Assembly: GCA_024639145.1 (NCBI GenBank)
Contig: JAHEIZ010000010.1
Span: 1-64,000, forward strand
Direction: 5' to 3'
From: Actinomycetes bacterium
Lineage (GTDB): Bacteria > Actinomycetota > Actinomycetes > S36-B12
Length of the DNA: 64,000 nucleotides
Shown here one piece after another: positions 9,288 through 17,493 of this stretch (positions within the stretch are counted from its first letter, which is position 1; each line of letters begins with the position of its first letter). The notes below the pieces were generated by a model. It searched no databases, was not told the origin of the DNA, and saw nothing but the letters and a program-made list of their open reading frames with translations. The position numbers were made by a program, and so were the translations under genes.

Positions 9288-10049
9288 GTGCTCGATAGTT
9301 TCGTGGCACTCGGTGACAGCTTCACGGAAGGACTCTGGGACGCGCGTCCTGACGGTTCGCTTCGCGGTTGGGCTGATCGGGTCGCGGAGACCCTTGCGCA
9401 GGACGTCACGGAATTCAGATACGCCAACCTGGCGGTACGCGGGCGAAAGCTCGACGAGATCGCTGATCATCAGGTTCCGCTCCTCGAGCGGCTCCAGCCC
9501 TCGCTCGTGTCGATCGGGGCGGGTGCGAACGACATCATTCGCACGAAGGCGAGTCCCGCTGAGCTGGGGAATCGATTTCATCGCATGCTCGGCCGGGTCA
9601 GCGATATGAACGACCGCGTGATCGTCTTCGCCGGCTTCGATCCGCGCGAGCGCATTCCCATGACCGGAGGCCCGGGCGAGCGCGCCCATGCCTATAACGA
9701 GTGCATTCGTCGCAGTGCCTCGCAGCTCGGCGCGACCCTCGTCGATCTGTGGAGCCTCCCTCGGCTCTACGAGGATCGCATGTGGGCACCTGATCGACTC
9801 CACCTCAGCAGTGACGGTCACGCTCTCGTGGCCGCTGCCGTGCTCTCGGCAGTCGGCAGACCGACGTCCTTCGCTGATCTTGTCGAGAATCCCGACTCTG
9901 AGCATCGACCACGCGGCTGGCTCTCGGCCCGCGCGGAGGATGCCCGTTGGTTGATCCAGGATGTGGCTCCCTGGGCCTATCGCGGCATGCGAGGGCGCTC
10001 CTCCGGCGACGGCCAGGAGCCGAAGCTGCCTGACTACGTAACCCTGTAG
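9288..10049 (+). CDS. SGNH/GDSL-family hydrolase
   Basis: 253 residues. Block I GDSFTEG (Ser11 nucleophile), GANDI with Asn81, and the DxxH block (Asp169, His172 in PDRLHLSSDGH) give a full SGNH catalytic set, so an esterase or lipase-like activity is expected. No signal peptide is seen, so it is probably cytoplasmic. The GTG start at 9288 follows a GAGGGAG ribosome site. It is convergent with the potassium channel gene; only nine bases separate their stops. The physiological ester is unknown. Confidence 0.88.
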   Translation: MLDSFVALGDSFTEGLWDARPDGSLRGWADRVAETLAQDVTEFRYANLAVRGRKLDEIADHQVPLLERLQPSLVSIGAGANDIIRTKASPAELGNRFHRMLGRVSDMNDRVIVFAGFDPRERIPMTGGPGERAHAYNECIRRSASQLGATLVDLWSLPRLYEDRMWAPDRLHLSSDGHALVAAAVLSAVGRPTSFADLVENPDSEHRPRGWLSARAEDARWLIQDVAPWAYRGMRGRSSGDGQEPKLPDYVTL

Positions 10050-10058
10050 CCAGCGCGG

Positions 10059-11792
10059 TCAGTCGAGGTGGAGCGCCGCGAAGACATCCTGGTACGGCCC
10101 GATCACGTATGCCCTGTCCCCGACGCGAAGTGGAGCTGACCCGGCGCGTGCCTGCTCCAGGTCGTCATCCGCGCTTCGTCGCACGGCGATGACACGAATC
10201 GCTGGGCCTACATCGAGCGGCGCGATCCCTTCGAGGCGACTTCCGGGCACGACTGTTGCCCCGATCGCCATGAATAGTGAGGTGTCGAGGTAGAACGTGC
10301 CGAGTACCTCGAGTCCGAGGGTCTCACCGACGAACCAGGGCATGGCGAGCTCGGCAATGGAACGGGCGACTCCTGCATCAAGACCGGAGCCGATGACCCG
10401 AGCGAGATTTCGGCTGAAGACCCGAAGGGCGATAGGCACGTCGCGTTCGCCCAGGACTCCGCGAACGGCGAGGCCCATCTCGATATTGACGAGGTCATCG
10501 CTCGTCAGGATTGCCACTCCTGCGGCGCGCTCGATTCCGGCGGCCACCTGGGTCTCAGCGAGAGTGGCATCGCCGATCAGGACGGGAATTCGCGCGGCAC
10601 GCATCTGCGGGATCAGCCGGCGCCCATCGCCACTGTCGATGACAGCGACCTCGTGCCCGGCGGCATGGAGATCAGCGGCCACCTTGCTGCCGACCGAGCC
10701 GAGCCCGATGACGACGATGTGATCGCGCATGCCGGTGAGTCGCTGACGACCGAGGGACTGCTCGAGACGCCGACTCACGAGTGCATTGGTGAGCAATGCG
10801 GTGGCGATGGCCACGAGGGCTGCGCCAAGCAGGATCAGCGCAACTGCCCACATCCGCAGCCACGTGGGCTGGTCGCGGAAGTAGAAGTCGCCAAATCCGA
10901 CGGTGGCGATGGTCTCGGAGGTGAAGTAGATGGCATCCAGCGGATCCATGCGCGTGCCGTCAGGCTCCTGGTAGCCGGAGATGAGAATGACGAATGACGT
11001 GGCGAACAGCAACGCGAGCACGAGCGCTGCGATGCGAAAGGGTCGATCCACCGCATCGTTCATCGCGGCTACCAGCTCGCGCATGCGTCGGCGAAGATTC
11101 GGCCCACTGCTCATTTCGGGCCCGGTTGCGGGCTCGATCCCGTAGGCGCGGTAGTCCTGGAGGGTTCCGATCACGGTGATCGAGTCACCGCTTCTCACCG
11201 GGTGGTCATAGTCAGGGAGGTAAGTCGTCGTGCCGGAATCCGCAGGGCGGATCGCGATGGGAGTGAACTCGCTGCCCAGTGATCGCATGGTGCCCTCGCG
11301 GCGAGAGCTGATGGTGTCGATGATGAAATCGACGCCGCCGAGCGTGAGTTCGTGCGTTTCGCGGTTCAGGACTGTCTCGACGAAGGATGGCGAGGCGAGC
11401 GCGGCGACGTCGAGCACTGCCCCGGGCTGGGCAACCTCATGCAGGGCGCGGCTGACGGCGGAATTGGCGATTCGTACGACGATGCGGACTTCCGCGGAGC
11501 GGTCACGGACAAGAAGCGCGAGTCGGGTATTGCGCACGTCGTCATCCGTGACGCACAGAACTGCCAGCGCGGTAGTCACGGATGCGGCCGAGAGAGTGTC
11601 TTCGCTGTCGCCGTACCCGGCGAGATAGGTGATGCCCCAGCGCTGCAGATCCTCCTGCTCGGAGAGCGAGGCCTGTGAGTCGATGACGAGAACCCTGTGC
11701 CCGATCGACGAGAGCTGGCGCACGATGCGACGGCCCACACCGTGGAAGCCGAAGACAACGATGTGCCCGTTCGGTGGGCTCATGTCGCTCAC
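10059..11792 (-). CDS. RCK-pore-RCK potassium channel protein
   Basis: 577 residues with an uncommon order. Residues about 10-215 form an RCK/TrkA unit with a Rossmann motif GFHGVG at 15-20; residues 250-345 carry two membrane helices around a P-loop with the K+ selectivity filter TVGFGD at 297-302; residues 355-577 form a second RCK unit with GLGSVG at 363-368 followed by a TrkA-C type domain. This should be a ligand-gated K+ channel subunit with regulatory domains on both ends of the pore. The start is GTG 11792; an in-frame ATG at 11783 is an alternative. Confidence 0.88.
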   Translation of the reverse strand: MSDMSPPNGHIVVFGFHGVGRRIVRQLSSIGHRVLVIDSQASLSEQEDLQRWGITYLAGYGDSEDTLSAASVTTALAVLCVTDDDVRNTRLALLVRDRSAEVRIVVRIANSAVSRALHEVAQPGAVLDVAALASPSFVETVLNRETHELTLGGVDFIIDTISSRREGTMRSLGSEFTPIAIRPADSGTTTYLPDYDHPVRSGDSITVIGTLQDYRAYGIEPATGPEMSSGPNLRRRMRELVAAMNDAVDRPFRIAALVLALLFATSFVILISGYQEPDGTRMDPLDAIYFTSETIATVGFGDFYFRDQPTWLRMWAVALILLGAALVAIATALLTNALVSRRLEQSLGRQRLTGMRDHIVVIGLGSVGSKVAADLHAAGHEVAVIDSGDGRRLIPQMRAARIPVLIGDATLAETQVAAGIERAAGVAILTSDDLVNIEMGLAVRGVLGERDVPIALRVFSRNLARVIGSGLDAGVARSIAELAMPWFVGETLGLEVLGTFYLDTSLFMAIGATVVPGSRLEGIAPLDVGPAIRVIAVRRSADDDLEQARAGSAPLRVGDRAYVIGPYQDVFAALHLD

Positions 11793-11920
11793 GCAGTGCT
11801 CGCCTTCGTCGGGATCCAGGGCTCATCGTCGCATAGGAAGTGTGACGAAGTGGTCGTGAGTAACGCCTGACGAGCCGACCGACTGCCCCGATAATGGGGT
11901 GATCATCATGAGGAGGACAC

Positions 11921-12511
11921 ATGGCCAGGCTTCGCAGGCTTGAAGTGGACGAGCTCGACCCGCACATGGCCGAGTTGATCGCGGCTGACGACAAGTCATC
12001 GCTGGAGCTCGCGGTGTCCTCGATCCTCGGGCATCGCCCGGATCTCGCCGAGCCGTTGATCGCCTACACGCGCGCGCTGAAGAAGGGCCAGTTGCCCCGA
12101 CGGCTCGTCGAGTTGGTGCGCCTGCGCATCGCCTTCCACAATCAATGCCGCAGCTGCATGGCGATTCGGTACGAGGATGCCTTCGCTGACGGTTTCAGCG
12201 AGGATCTCGTGTGCTCGCTCGAGAAGCCCTACGAGGCCGAGGATCTCAGCGATGCCGAGCGCATCGCGCTGAGGTACGCCGATCTCTTCGCCACGAATCA
12301 CCTCGCGATCGACGATGCGCTCTATGCAGAGCTCGGCGAGCACTTCACGGAGGGCCAGATCGTCGAACTGGGCCTTCAGGTCGGCCTCTTCGTGGGCGTG
12401 GGGCGCCTCGCGGCCACCTGGCACATCGTCGAGGACCTCCCGGAGGCCTTCAAGTCACCCTCGTCGGCGCCGATCACCCCCTGGGGCAATGAGTCGGTGC
12501 GCATTCGCTGA
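11921..12511 (+). CDS. Carboxymuconolactone decarboxylase / AhpD-like protein
   Basis: 196 residues of the all-helical CMD/AhpD fold. The NQCRSCMAIRY segment holds Cys76 and Cys79 in the CxxC spacing of alkylhydroperoxidase-like members; a His is four residues before the first Cys. It may act as a thiol-disulfide or peroxide-reducing protein, though many family members have no assigned substrate. A strong ribosome site (GAGGAGG) precedes ATG 11921. It stands alone, followed by a small hairpin. No ahpC is adjacent; the peroxiredoxins in this window lie 5 and 20 kb away. Confidence 0.85.
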   Translation: MARLRRLEVDELDPHMAELIAADDKSSLELAVSSILGHRPDLAEPLIAYTRALKKGQLPRRLVELVRLRIAFHNQCRSCMAIRYEDAFADGFSEDLVCSLEKPYEAEDLSDAERIALRYADLFATNHLAIDDALYAELGEHFTEGQIVELGLQVGLFVGVGRLAATWHIVEDLPEAFKSPSSAPITPWGNESVRIR

Positions 12512-12533
12512 TTCCCGGATGGCATCCGGGGAG
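12511..12533 (+). terminator. Hairpin after the AhpD-like gene
   Basis: CCCGGA and TCCGGG arms (12514-12519 and 12525-12530) with a five-base loop, extended by a wobble and one more pair. No T-run follows, so termination strength is uncertain. Confidence 0.4.
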
Positions 12534-12604
12534 TCGCTCTCGGGGTGTGAGCGGCATCGCCTCGAGTTCGAGCCGATACCACCACTGAGAGCAAGGAGGG
12601 TTCG

Positions 12605-13135
12605 ATGACGTATCCCAAGGCCGTGGACGACGAGGCACGCGTCGACTACTTGCGGTCCCTGGGTGTCCTCGACACGCCTTCGAGTCCTGTCCTGGACTGC
12701 ATCGTCGACATGTGCCGCGACATCTTTCAGGTCCGAGTCGCGAACATCTCACTGGTGGATGCGGATCGGCAGTGGTTCAAGGTGATCCGAGGACTCGACG
12801 TATGCGAGACACCGCGCGATCTTGCCTTCTGCAATTACACGATTCTCGGAACCGACGTATACGAAGTGCCTAATGCACTTCTGCATCCTCAGTTGCGCAC
12901 GAATGCGCTCGTCATCGGCGATCCTTACATCCGCTACTACGCCGGTGCGCCCCTCGTCCACGAAGGAGTCACCCTCGGTGCGCTCTGCCTCATTGACTTC
13001 GAGCCCCGTTCGCCACTGACTGCGCGGGAGAGCAGCATCCTCACCGGCCTTGCCTCGCTGGTGGTCCGTGAGATCGAGGTTCAGCGGCAATTGGCCGAGA
13101 TTGAGGCTGCCGGCTCGGATCGGAGGGGCTCATGA
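12605..13135 (+). CDS. GAF-domain sensor protein
   Basis: 176 residues, essentially one GAF domain with the pattern common in signalling proteins: LGVLDTP, VANISLVDADRQWFKVIRGLD, ETPRDLAFCNY, then IRYYAGAPLVHEGVTLGALCLID. It has no output domain. Its stop overlaps the start of the following PAS-GGDEF-EAL gene (ATGA), so the two proteins are translationally coupled and probably interact; the GAF protein could provide a sensory input to that enzyme. The ligand is not predictable. GCAAGGAGGG in front of ATG 12605 is a strong ribosome site. Confidence 0.88.
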   Translation: MTYPKAVDDEARVDYLRSLGVLDTPSSPVLDCIVDMCRDIFQVRVANISLVDADRQWFKVIRGLDVCETPRDLAFCNYTILGTDVYEVPNALLHPQLRTNALVIGDPYIRYYAGAPLVHEGVTLGALCLIDFEPRSPLTARESSILTGLASLVVREIEVQRQLAEIEAAGSDRRGS

Positions 13136-14760
13136 ACTCCGAGCCCGATCGGATGCGCTTCATCTTCAGCAACCTTCACGAAGCCGTGCTCGTGGAGGAT
13201 GAGAACCGCGCAGTGAAATACGCGAATGAGGCGTTCAGTCGGCTCTTTGCGCCGGGGGTGAGCCCCGAGCAGCTCGTCGGTGCCGACTGCGACGCTGCTG
13301 CGGTCGCCTCTGCTCCGATGTTCGTCGATGCACCCGGTTGGCTCACCCGCACTCGGGCAATCGTGGCCGCCCAGCATTCCGTGCAGGGCGACATCTGCGT
13401 CTTGGCCGACGGGCGAGTGCTCGAAAGGGATTACTTCCCCCGACTTGTCGACGGCGTGGTCGTCGAGCAGATGTGGGTGTATCGCGATACTTCGGTTCAG
13501 TCGACCGAGAGCGAAACCGGCTCGGATGTCAACGACCAGGATTCGAGCTACCGCGGGTGGGAAGCGGCTGCAGAGAAGCTGGCGCAGCGGATCCGACTCG
13601 ACGGTGACAGCTGCCAGGCATCCGTGGTTCTCGTCAAGCTCCTGGTTCTCGAACGAGTCAACAGTGAATTCGGCTACCGCGCCGGTGATGAACTCATCAG
13701 CGACGTGCTGTCCGAGCTTCGCGACCTCTTCGGCGAGACCTATGTCGAGCGCGTGCGGGGCGCGACCTTCGCCGTGGTCGTCCAGGGGCAGGAGCCCGCT
13801 GAAGTCTTCTCGCGGGTACGCGGCAGGCTCGATCTCAGCCGTCCGGTCGGCCAGCAGATCATGCTGCTGCGATACGTGCTCGGTGCTGCGCACGGTTCGG
13901 CGGCAAGCGCCGCCGAGATCGAGGCACTCCTCGGTGATGCATTCACTGCGCTGAGCGAGGCGATCGTGACCTTCGCTGATGTCGTGTGCGACGAAGAGCT
14001 GCGCACGCGCTCCGGCATGCGCTTCGACATCGAGGCTCGATTGCAGCCGGCATTGGAGAGTGGAGAGTTCGAGCTCTTCTTCCAGCCGATCAAGGAACTC
14101 ACGACGATGAAGGTCGTCGGCGCGGAATCCCTGATCCGATGGCGTCACACTGAGCGGGGTTTCATTCCCGCTGCCGAGTTCATCCCCATCATCGAGAAAC
14201 TGGGCCTCGCGGCATTGGTGGACCGCTGGGTCATCGATCGCGCATGCGCAGATCTCCCGCGCCTCGCCGACCATGGCATCATGCGCGTGGGCATCAACCT
14301 GAGCCCGCAGACGTTTGCCTCCGGGCATGACGTTCTGCAACTCCTCCTCGACGCGATCGCGCGGCACGGCGTTGCCCGGGAGCAGCTCGTCATCGAGATC
14401 ACCGAGACCGCGGTGACGGCGAATGTCGCGCGCACGGTCGAGGTCATGCGCGGGCTCCACGAAGCCGGCTTCGAGATTGCGATCGACGACTTCGGTGTTG
14501 GTGCCTCAAGCCTTGGCCTGCTCAAGGATCTGCCCTTCGACTATCTCAAGCTCGACAAGAGTTTCATCGATGATGTCGAGCAGGAACGCGTCCAGGGGCT
14601 TATTAAGGCCATGTGCGTCATGGCGGGGATCCTCGGTGGTGAGGTGGTGGCCGAGGGAATCGAGGATCTGCACCAGCTCGAGATCCTGCGCGCCTGCGGG
14701 GTTCAGATGGGCCAGGGGTATTACCTCGGTCGCCCGGAGCCGGTGACCGGCCGCACATAG
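13132..14760 (+). CDS. PAS - degenerate GGDEF - EAL protein (c-di-GMP phosphodiesterase)
   Basis: 542 residues. A PAS-like region (about 8-120) is followed by a GGDEF fold whose signature has decayed to RGATF (209-213), so it should not make c-di-GMP. The EAL domain (about 300-535) keeps the catalytic set: ESL at 332-334 in place of EAL, Asn389, Glu422 and Glu425, Asp452 and Asp453 in DDFG, Lys473, Glu508 and Gln525. It is therefore likely an active c-di-GMP phosphodiesterase. It lacks membrane segments. Translation is coupled to the GAF gene by a 4-bp overlap; a long hairpin follows at 14781. Confidence 0.9.
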   Translation: MNSEPDRMRFIFSNLHEAVLVEDENRAVKYANEAFSRLFAPGVSPEQLVGADCDAAAVASAPMFVDAPGWLTRTRAIVAAQHSVQGDICVLADGRVLERDYFPRLVDGVVVEQMWVYRDTSVQSTESETGSDVNDQDSSYRGWEAAAEKLAQRIRLDGDSCQASVVLVKLLVLERVNSEFGYRAGDELISDVLSELRDLFGETYVERVRGATFAVVVQGQEPAEVFSRVRGRLDLSRPVGQQIMLLRYVLGAAHGSAASAAEIEALLGDAFTALSEAIVTFADVVCDEELRTRSGMRFDIEARLQPALESGEFELFFQPIKELTTMKVVGAESLIRWRHTERGFIPAAEFIPIIEKLGLAALVDRWVIDRACADLPRLADHGIMRVGINLSPQTFASGHDVLQLLLDAIARHGVAREQLVIEITETAVTANVARTVEVMRGLHEAGFEIAIDDFGVGASSLGLLKDLPFDYLKLDKSFIDDVEQERVQGLIKAMCVMAGILGGEVVAEGIEDLHQLEILRACGVQMGQGYYLGRPEPVTGRT

Positions 14761-14780
14761 CGCGAGTACCCAGACATGAG

Positions 14781-14813
14781 GAAGGGGCGGGATGCGATGC
14801 ATCCCGCCCCTTC
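14781..14813. terminator. Bidirectional intrinsic terminator
   Basis: A perfect 15-bp stem (14781-14795 with 14799-14813) and a three-base loop, GC-rich in the middle with A/T ends, lying between two convergent genes. Confidence 0.85.
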
Positions 14814-14822
14814 TCGCTACTG

Positions 14823-15581
14823 CTACTGAGCGACCTTGCCGGTAATGGCGATCGTCGCCACGACCGTGCCCTTGGCATCGGTGATCGTTGCCGTGGCACT
14901 GCCCTCGCCCACGCCGATGACGCCCGGGTACTCCGGAGTCGGTCCATCGGTCGACGCGATAGCGACCATGTCGTTGTCAGTGGTCACGGTGTACTCGCCC
15001 TTGGGAAGACCATCGATCAGTGCGCCGGCGCCAGGCTCGAGCGTGATCTCGCTGCTGCCCGGCTTCAGAACCTGCGGGCCCTCATTGCCCGGCGCATTGT
15101 CGGCGTTGGGATTGAAGACCTGAATGAGGTACTGGCTAATGACCTCGCCGCCGTTGTCCGTGGCGTCGCCATTGAAGACCAGGATGCGCGAGCCGCCGAG
15201 ACCTACCGCGGTGAGACCGGCGACTGTCGTGACACCGTTCTCGGTGCCTTGCTGAGTCGGCTCGACGGCCTTCGGGTTCGACGACTCGATCACGATGCGG
15301 TTGTTGGCATCATCGGCAGGCAGGCCGCTGAATGTTGCGTGCTGCCCGATCATCAGTGAAATCGACTGGCCATTCATCTCAGGGGTGATGTCGACGGGCG
15401 CCCAGGTGCTCGGATCGCCCCCGACCATGGAGCCCGCGGGGCTGGCCGAGGCGGCTGCCTCGGAGGCTGCCGGGCTCGCGGTGGTGCTGCCGGATGAGCT
15501 GCTGGAGCAGCCGGCCAGGAGAGCGATTGCGGCTGCGCCCGCTGCGGCGACTGCGATGGCAGTGGTGGTGGAGCGCTTCAT
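14823..15581 (-). CDS. Secreted lipoprotein of unknown function
   Basis: 252 residues from ATG 15581. A lipoprotein signal ends in LLAG-Cys25, followed by a Ser/Ala/Pro-rich spacer (26-55). The rest has several beta-rich stretches (ISLMIGQHATFSG; VEPTQQGTENGVTTVAGL; ATATITDAKGTVVATIAITG), which suggest an immunoglobulin-like beta sandwich, an inference. I do not recognise a family. A GAGAGG ribosome site lies in front of this ATG, favouring it over a start five codons upstream. It shares a bidirectional terminator with the EAL gene and lies downstream of the Rpf-like gene on the same strand. Confidence 0.75.
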   Translation of the reverse strand: MKRSTTTAIAVAAAGAAAIALLAGCSSSSSGSTTASPAASEAAASASPAGSMVGGDPSTWAPVDITPEMNGQSISLMIGQHATFSGLPADDANNRIVIESSNPKAVEPTQQGTENGVTTVAGLTAVGLGGSRILVFNGDATDNGGEVISQYLIQVFNPNADNAPGNEGPQVLKPGSSEITLEPGAGALIDGLPKGEYTVTTDNDMVAIASTDGPTPEYPGVIGVGEGSATATITDAKGTVVATIAITGKVAQ

Positions 15582-15655
15582 GATTATGCCTCTCATAGAA
15601 AACTGTTACGTAGGTTCTTACCCGGTGGTGCAGCGGCTAAACATGACGCCGGTGT

Positions 15656-16279
15656 TCAGCAGTGCCAGCGACCGCCGGCCCAGTGCGCCGCACCGGCCCC
15701 GGTGTGCTCCCAGTTGTGGATCGTGCTGAAGGCGGCGTCCTGCCAGTAGCGGGGCCACGTGTTCATGGGTGACTTGCGCAGCTTCTCGAGAATGCGCTTG
15801 GCACGCTCCTCACCGAGGAGGGCCTTGTGCTCCTTGAGCATCATCCAGGTCACGCCACGGGCAAGCTCGGGGGAGACCTGGTACGCGCCGCGGTACTTAC
15901 GCGTGGGGTTGATGGCGGTGTAGCGGCCTTCGCTCTCGCGGATGACGATGCACTTGCGGCGCTTCTCGACGGAAGCCCGGTAGTACTTGCCGCGGTAGAG
16001 GCTCGGCTCGTAGCCTTTGAGGTCTCGAGTTCGGGACGACTCGGTGGTGAAGTAGGCGAATTGGGCCTGTCGGATGGCCTGCTGCTGCATGGCGATCTGG
16101 CGGGCGGTGGGAACTGCCTGCGGAGCGACGACGGCCTGCTCGACCGTCATGGCCACCGTCGTCTCGGGAAGCTCGGCTGCTGCCGATGTGGCCGACCAGG
16201 CTGCCGCGCCGATTCCGACCAGGGCGAGGGTGCTGGCTCCGAGCGCAACGGAGCGCCGGCGAATCCGAAGTGATCTCAC
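15656..16279 (-). CDS. Secreted transglycosylase-like (Rpf-type) protein
   Basis: 207 residues with a Sec signal peptide (Arg-rich start, hydrophobic 11-30, Ala-rich cleavage region). Residues 105-207 look like the lysozyme-like domain of resuscitation-promoting factors and related muralytic enzymes: CIVIRESEGRYTAINPT with Glu115 as the likely catalytic residue, GAYQVSPELARG, then WPRYWQDAAFSTIHNW. Cys110 and the last residue Cys207 could form a disulfide. It would cleave peptidoglycan outside the cell. The GTG start at 16279 follows CGAGGA. The long upstream region contains nested inverted repeats. Confidence 0.82.
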   Translation of the reverse strand: MRSLRIRRRSVALGASTLALVGIGAAAWSATSAAAELPETTVAMTVEQAVVAPQAVPTARQIAMQQQAIRQAQFAYFTTESSRTRDLKGYEPSLYRGKYYRASVEKRRKCIVIRESEGRYTAINPTRKYRGAYQVSPELARGVTWMMLKEHKALLGEERAKRILEKLRKSPMNTWPRYWQDAAFSTIHNWEHTGAGAAHWAGGRWHC

Positions 16280-16330
16280 GAGTCCTCGTTCGGGCGGGCC
16301 GGCCGGCCTGCCGCCGTGATCCAGATGCCC

Positions 16331-16441
16331 GCGCTCCCGGGTCTCTTTCCACCCGGTCTCGCTACCAACCCCTGCATGAGTGAGGACGATTCACACGCCT
16401 TGCACTGAGCCATGCAGGTGATCCGCCGAAGCGGGGATCAC
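16331..16441 (-). promoter_or_regulatory. Nested inverted repeats, possible structured leader of the Rpf-like gene
   Basis: Three stems can be paired: CCGGGT/ACCCGG (16337-16342 with 16351-16356, extended by GCG/CGC), CCTGCATG/CATGCAGG (about 16371-16378 with 16411-16418) and GTGATCC/GGATCAC (16418-16424 with 16435-16441). Rpf-type genes in actinobacteria are often behind c-di-AMP (ydaO) riboswitches, but the conserved core of that riboswitch is not recognisable here, so the element is left unnamed. Confidence 0.4.
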
Positions 16442-16562
16442 GCACCCCTGGGGGCCTAAAAAGGCTATGCAGCGCAACAACTTTCCGCAAAAGCACGTTA
16501 CCCGCGACACGCCCGACGCGTGACTTCGACCGCCCGAATTGCCCTGAAATGCGGCGTGACAT

Positions 16563-16576
16563 AGACAACGTTGTCT
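16563..16576. promoter_or_regulatory. Perfect palindrome AGACAACGTTGTCT
   Basis: A 14-bp perfect palindrome with a central AACGTT, the type bound by LacI-family regulators. It lies almost midway between the divergent Rpf-like and ahpC starts, so the controlled gene is unclear. Confidence 0.4.
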
Positions 16577-16731
16577 CGTGGCCTCCCTGTGACATGGATC
16601 ACCGCCTCATAGAGGTACTTGACGTGCTTGTCCCCCCTTCGAGCGCTCGGGATTGTTTCGCGCACCCCGTCGTGCTCAGCCGGGGCCGCGACCTTCAGGG
16701 ATGTCGAGGCACCTAATGTGCGGCGAGTCAG

Positions 16732-16768
16732 ATAGGTAAAGCCAATTGCTGCGTTAGTTGCGAATGAT
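16732..16768 (+). promoter_or_regulatory. OxyR-like operator array upstream of ahpC
   Basis: Four tetramers at an exact 11-base period: ATAG (16732), CAAT (16743), TTAG (16754), TGAT (16765). The OxyR consensus is ATAG-N7-CTAT-N7-ATAG-N7-CTAT; 12 of 16 positions match. The site ends 73 bases before the ahpC start. Confidence 0.35.
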
Positions 16769-16781
16769 TTGCGCTATTGCT

Positions 16782-16799
16782 CCACGCTTCCTAGCGTGG
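16782..16799 (+). promoter_or_regulatory. Inverted repeat in the ahpC leader or promoter
   Basis: CCACGCT and AGCGTGG separated by four bases, 42 bases before the ahpC ATG. It can form a 7-bp hairpin in the mRNA or be a repressor site. Confidence 0.4.
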
Positions 16800-16840
16800 G
16801 CATCGCACCACATGGTGCACACACCACGAGGAGTCAACGA

Positions 16841-17410
16841 ATGTCGATCATCAACACGGAGATCAAGCCCTTCGAGGCCGTCGCCTACCGCAAGGGCGAG
16901 AAGGATTACGTCACGGTCACCGATGCTGACGTCCGCGGCAAGTGGAGCGTCTTCTTCTTCTACCCCGCAGACTTCACCTTCGTCTGCCCCACCGAGCTCG
17001 GCGACATGGCCGATCTCTACCCCGAGTTCCAGAAGCTCGGCGTCGAGATCTACAGCGTCTCGACCGACACCCACCACGTGCACAAGGCATGGGCCACCGC
17101 ATCCGACACGATCGGCAAGATCGGTTACTTCATGATCGGTGATCCCAGTGGCACCATCACCAACAACTTCGAGAACATGCGCCCCGGTGCAGGCCTCGCT
17201 GACCGTGGCACCTTCCTCGTCGATCCCGACGGTGTCATCCAGTACCTGGAGATCACCCCGGAAGGCGTCGGCCGCAATGCTGCCGAACTGCTCCGCAAGA
17301 TCAAGGCCGCGCAGTACGTGCGCAACCACCCGGGCGAGGTCTGCCCGGCCAAGTGGGAAGAGGGCGAAAGCACCCTCGCGCCGTCGATCGATCTCGTCGG
17401 CAAGATCTAG
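16841..17410 (+). CDS. ahpC: Alkyl hydroperoxide reductase subunit C (2-Cys peroxiredoxin)
   Basis: 189 residues. The peroxidatic Cys49 is in [15 protein letters not shown] and the resolving Cys168 in [10 protein letters not shown]; the C-terminal [12 protein letters not shown] completes the enterobacterial-type AhpC pattern. It reduces hydrogen peroxide and organic hydroperoxides in the cytoplasm and is re-reduced by AhpF, coded next. The residue pattern looks closer to proteobacterial AhpC than to the AhpC of mycobacteria, which pairs with AhpD. Start ATG 16841 follows CGAGGAG; in-frame upstream codons from 16769 have no ribosome site. An OxyR-like array lies upstream. Confidence 0.97.
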   Translation: MSIINTEIKPFEAVAYRKGEKDYVTVTDADVRGKWSVFFFYPADFTFVCPTELGDMADLYPEFQKLGVEIYSVSTDTHHVHKAWATASDTIGKIGYFMIGDPSGTITNNFENMRPGAGLADRGTFLVDPDGVIQYLEITPEGVGRNAAELLRKIKAAQYVRNHPGEVCPAKWEEGESTLAPSIDLVGKI

Positions 17411-17426
17411 TTCCCCCCTCGTGGTG

Positions 17427-17452
17427 GGGGTCCGGGCTTCGGCCCGGACCCC
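17427..17452 (+). terminator. UUCG hairpin between ahpC and ahpF
   Basis: A perfect 11-bp stem (17427-17437 with 17442-17452) capped by TTCG. It may lower read-through into ahpF or protect the 3' end of ahpC mRNA, giving more AhpC than AhpF. Confidence 0.7.
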
Positions 17453-17493
17453 ATCCACCTCGCACGCCATCGCACCGAAACCAGGAGTAACCC

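Larger units (their letters stand above)
16280..16840. other. 560-bp intergenic regulatory region between the Rpf-like gene and ahpC
   Basis: No convincing gene on either strand. It holds nested inverted repeats nearest the Rpf-like gene (16331-16441), a perfect 14-bp palindrome (16563-16576), an OxyR-like array (16732-16768) and a hairpin (16782-16799). Features are listed separately. Confidence 0.6.

Noticed and set aside
13081-14460. A 459-codon open frame opposite the PAS-GGDEF-EAL gene
   Set aside because: The plus-strand protein has intact catalytic motifs throughout; the antisense frame has none.
16321-16400. Partial plus-strand resemblance to the 3' part of a c-di-AMP (ydaO) riboswitch (CTCTTTCC...ACCCG...GCTA)
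   Set aside because: The conserved 5' half and pseudoknot cannot be found, and the plus strand leads away from the Rpf-like gene; kept only as an unnamed structured region.
16362-16595. A 77-codon minus-strand open frame upstream of the Rpf-like gene
   Set aside because: Overlaps the inverted repeats, has Arg/Ser-rich random composition and no ribosome site.
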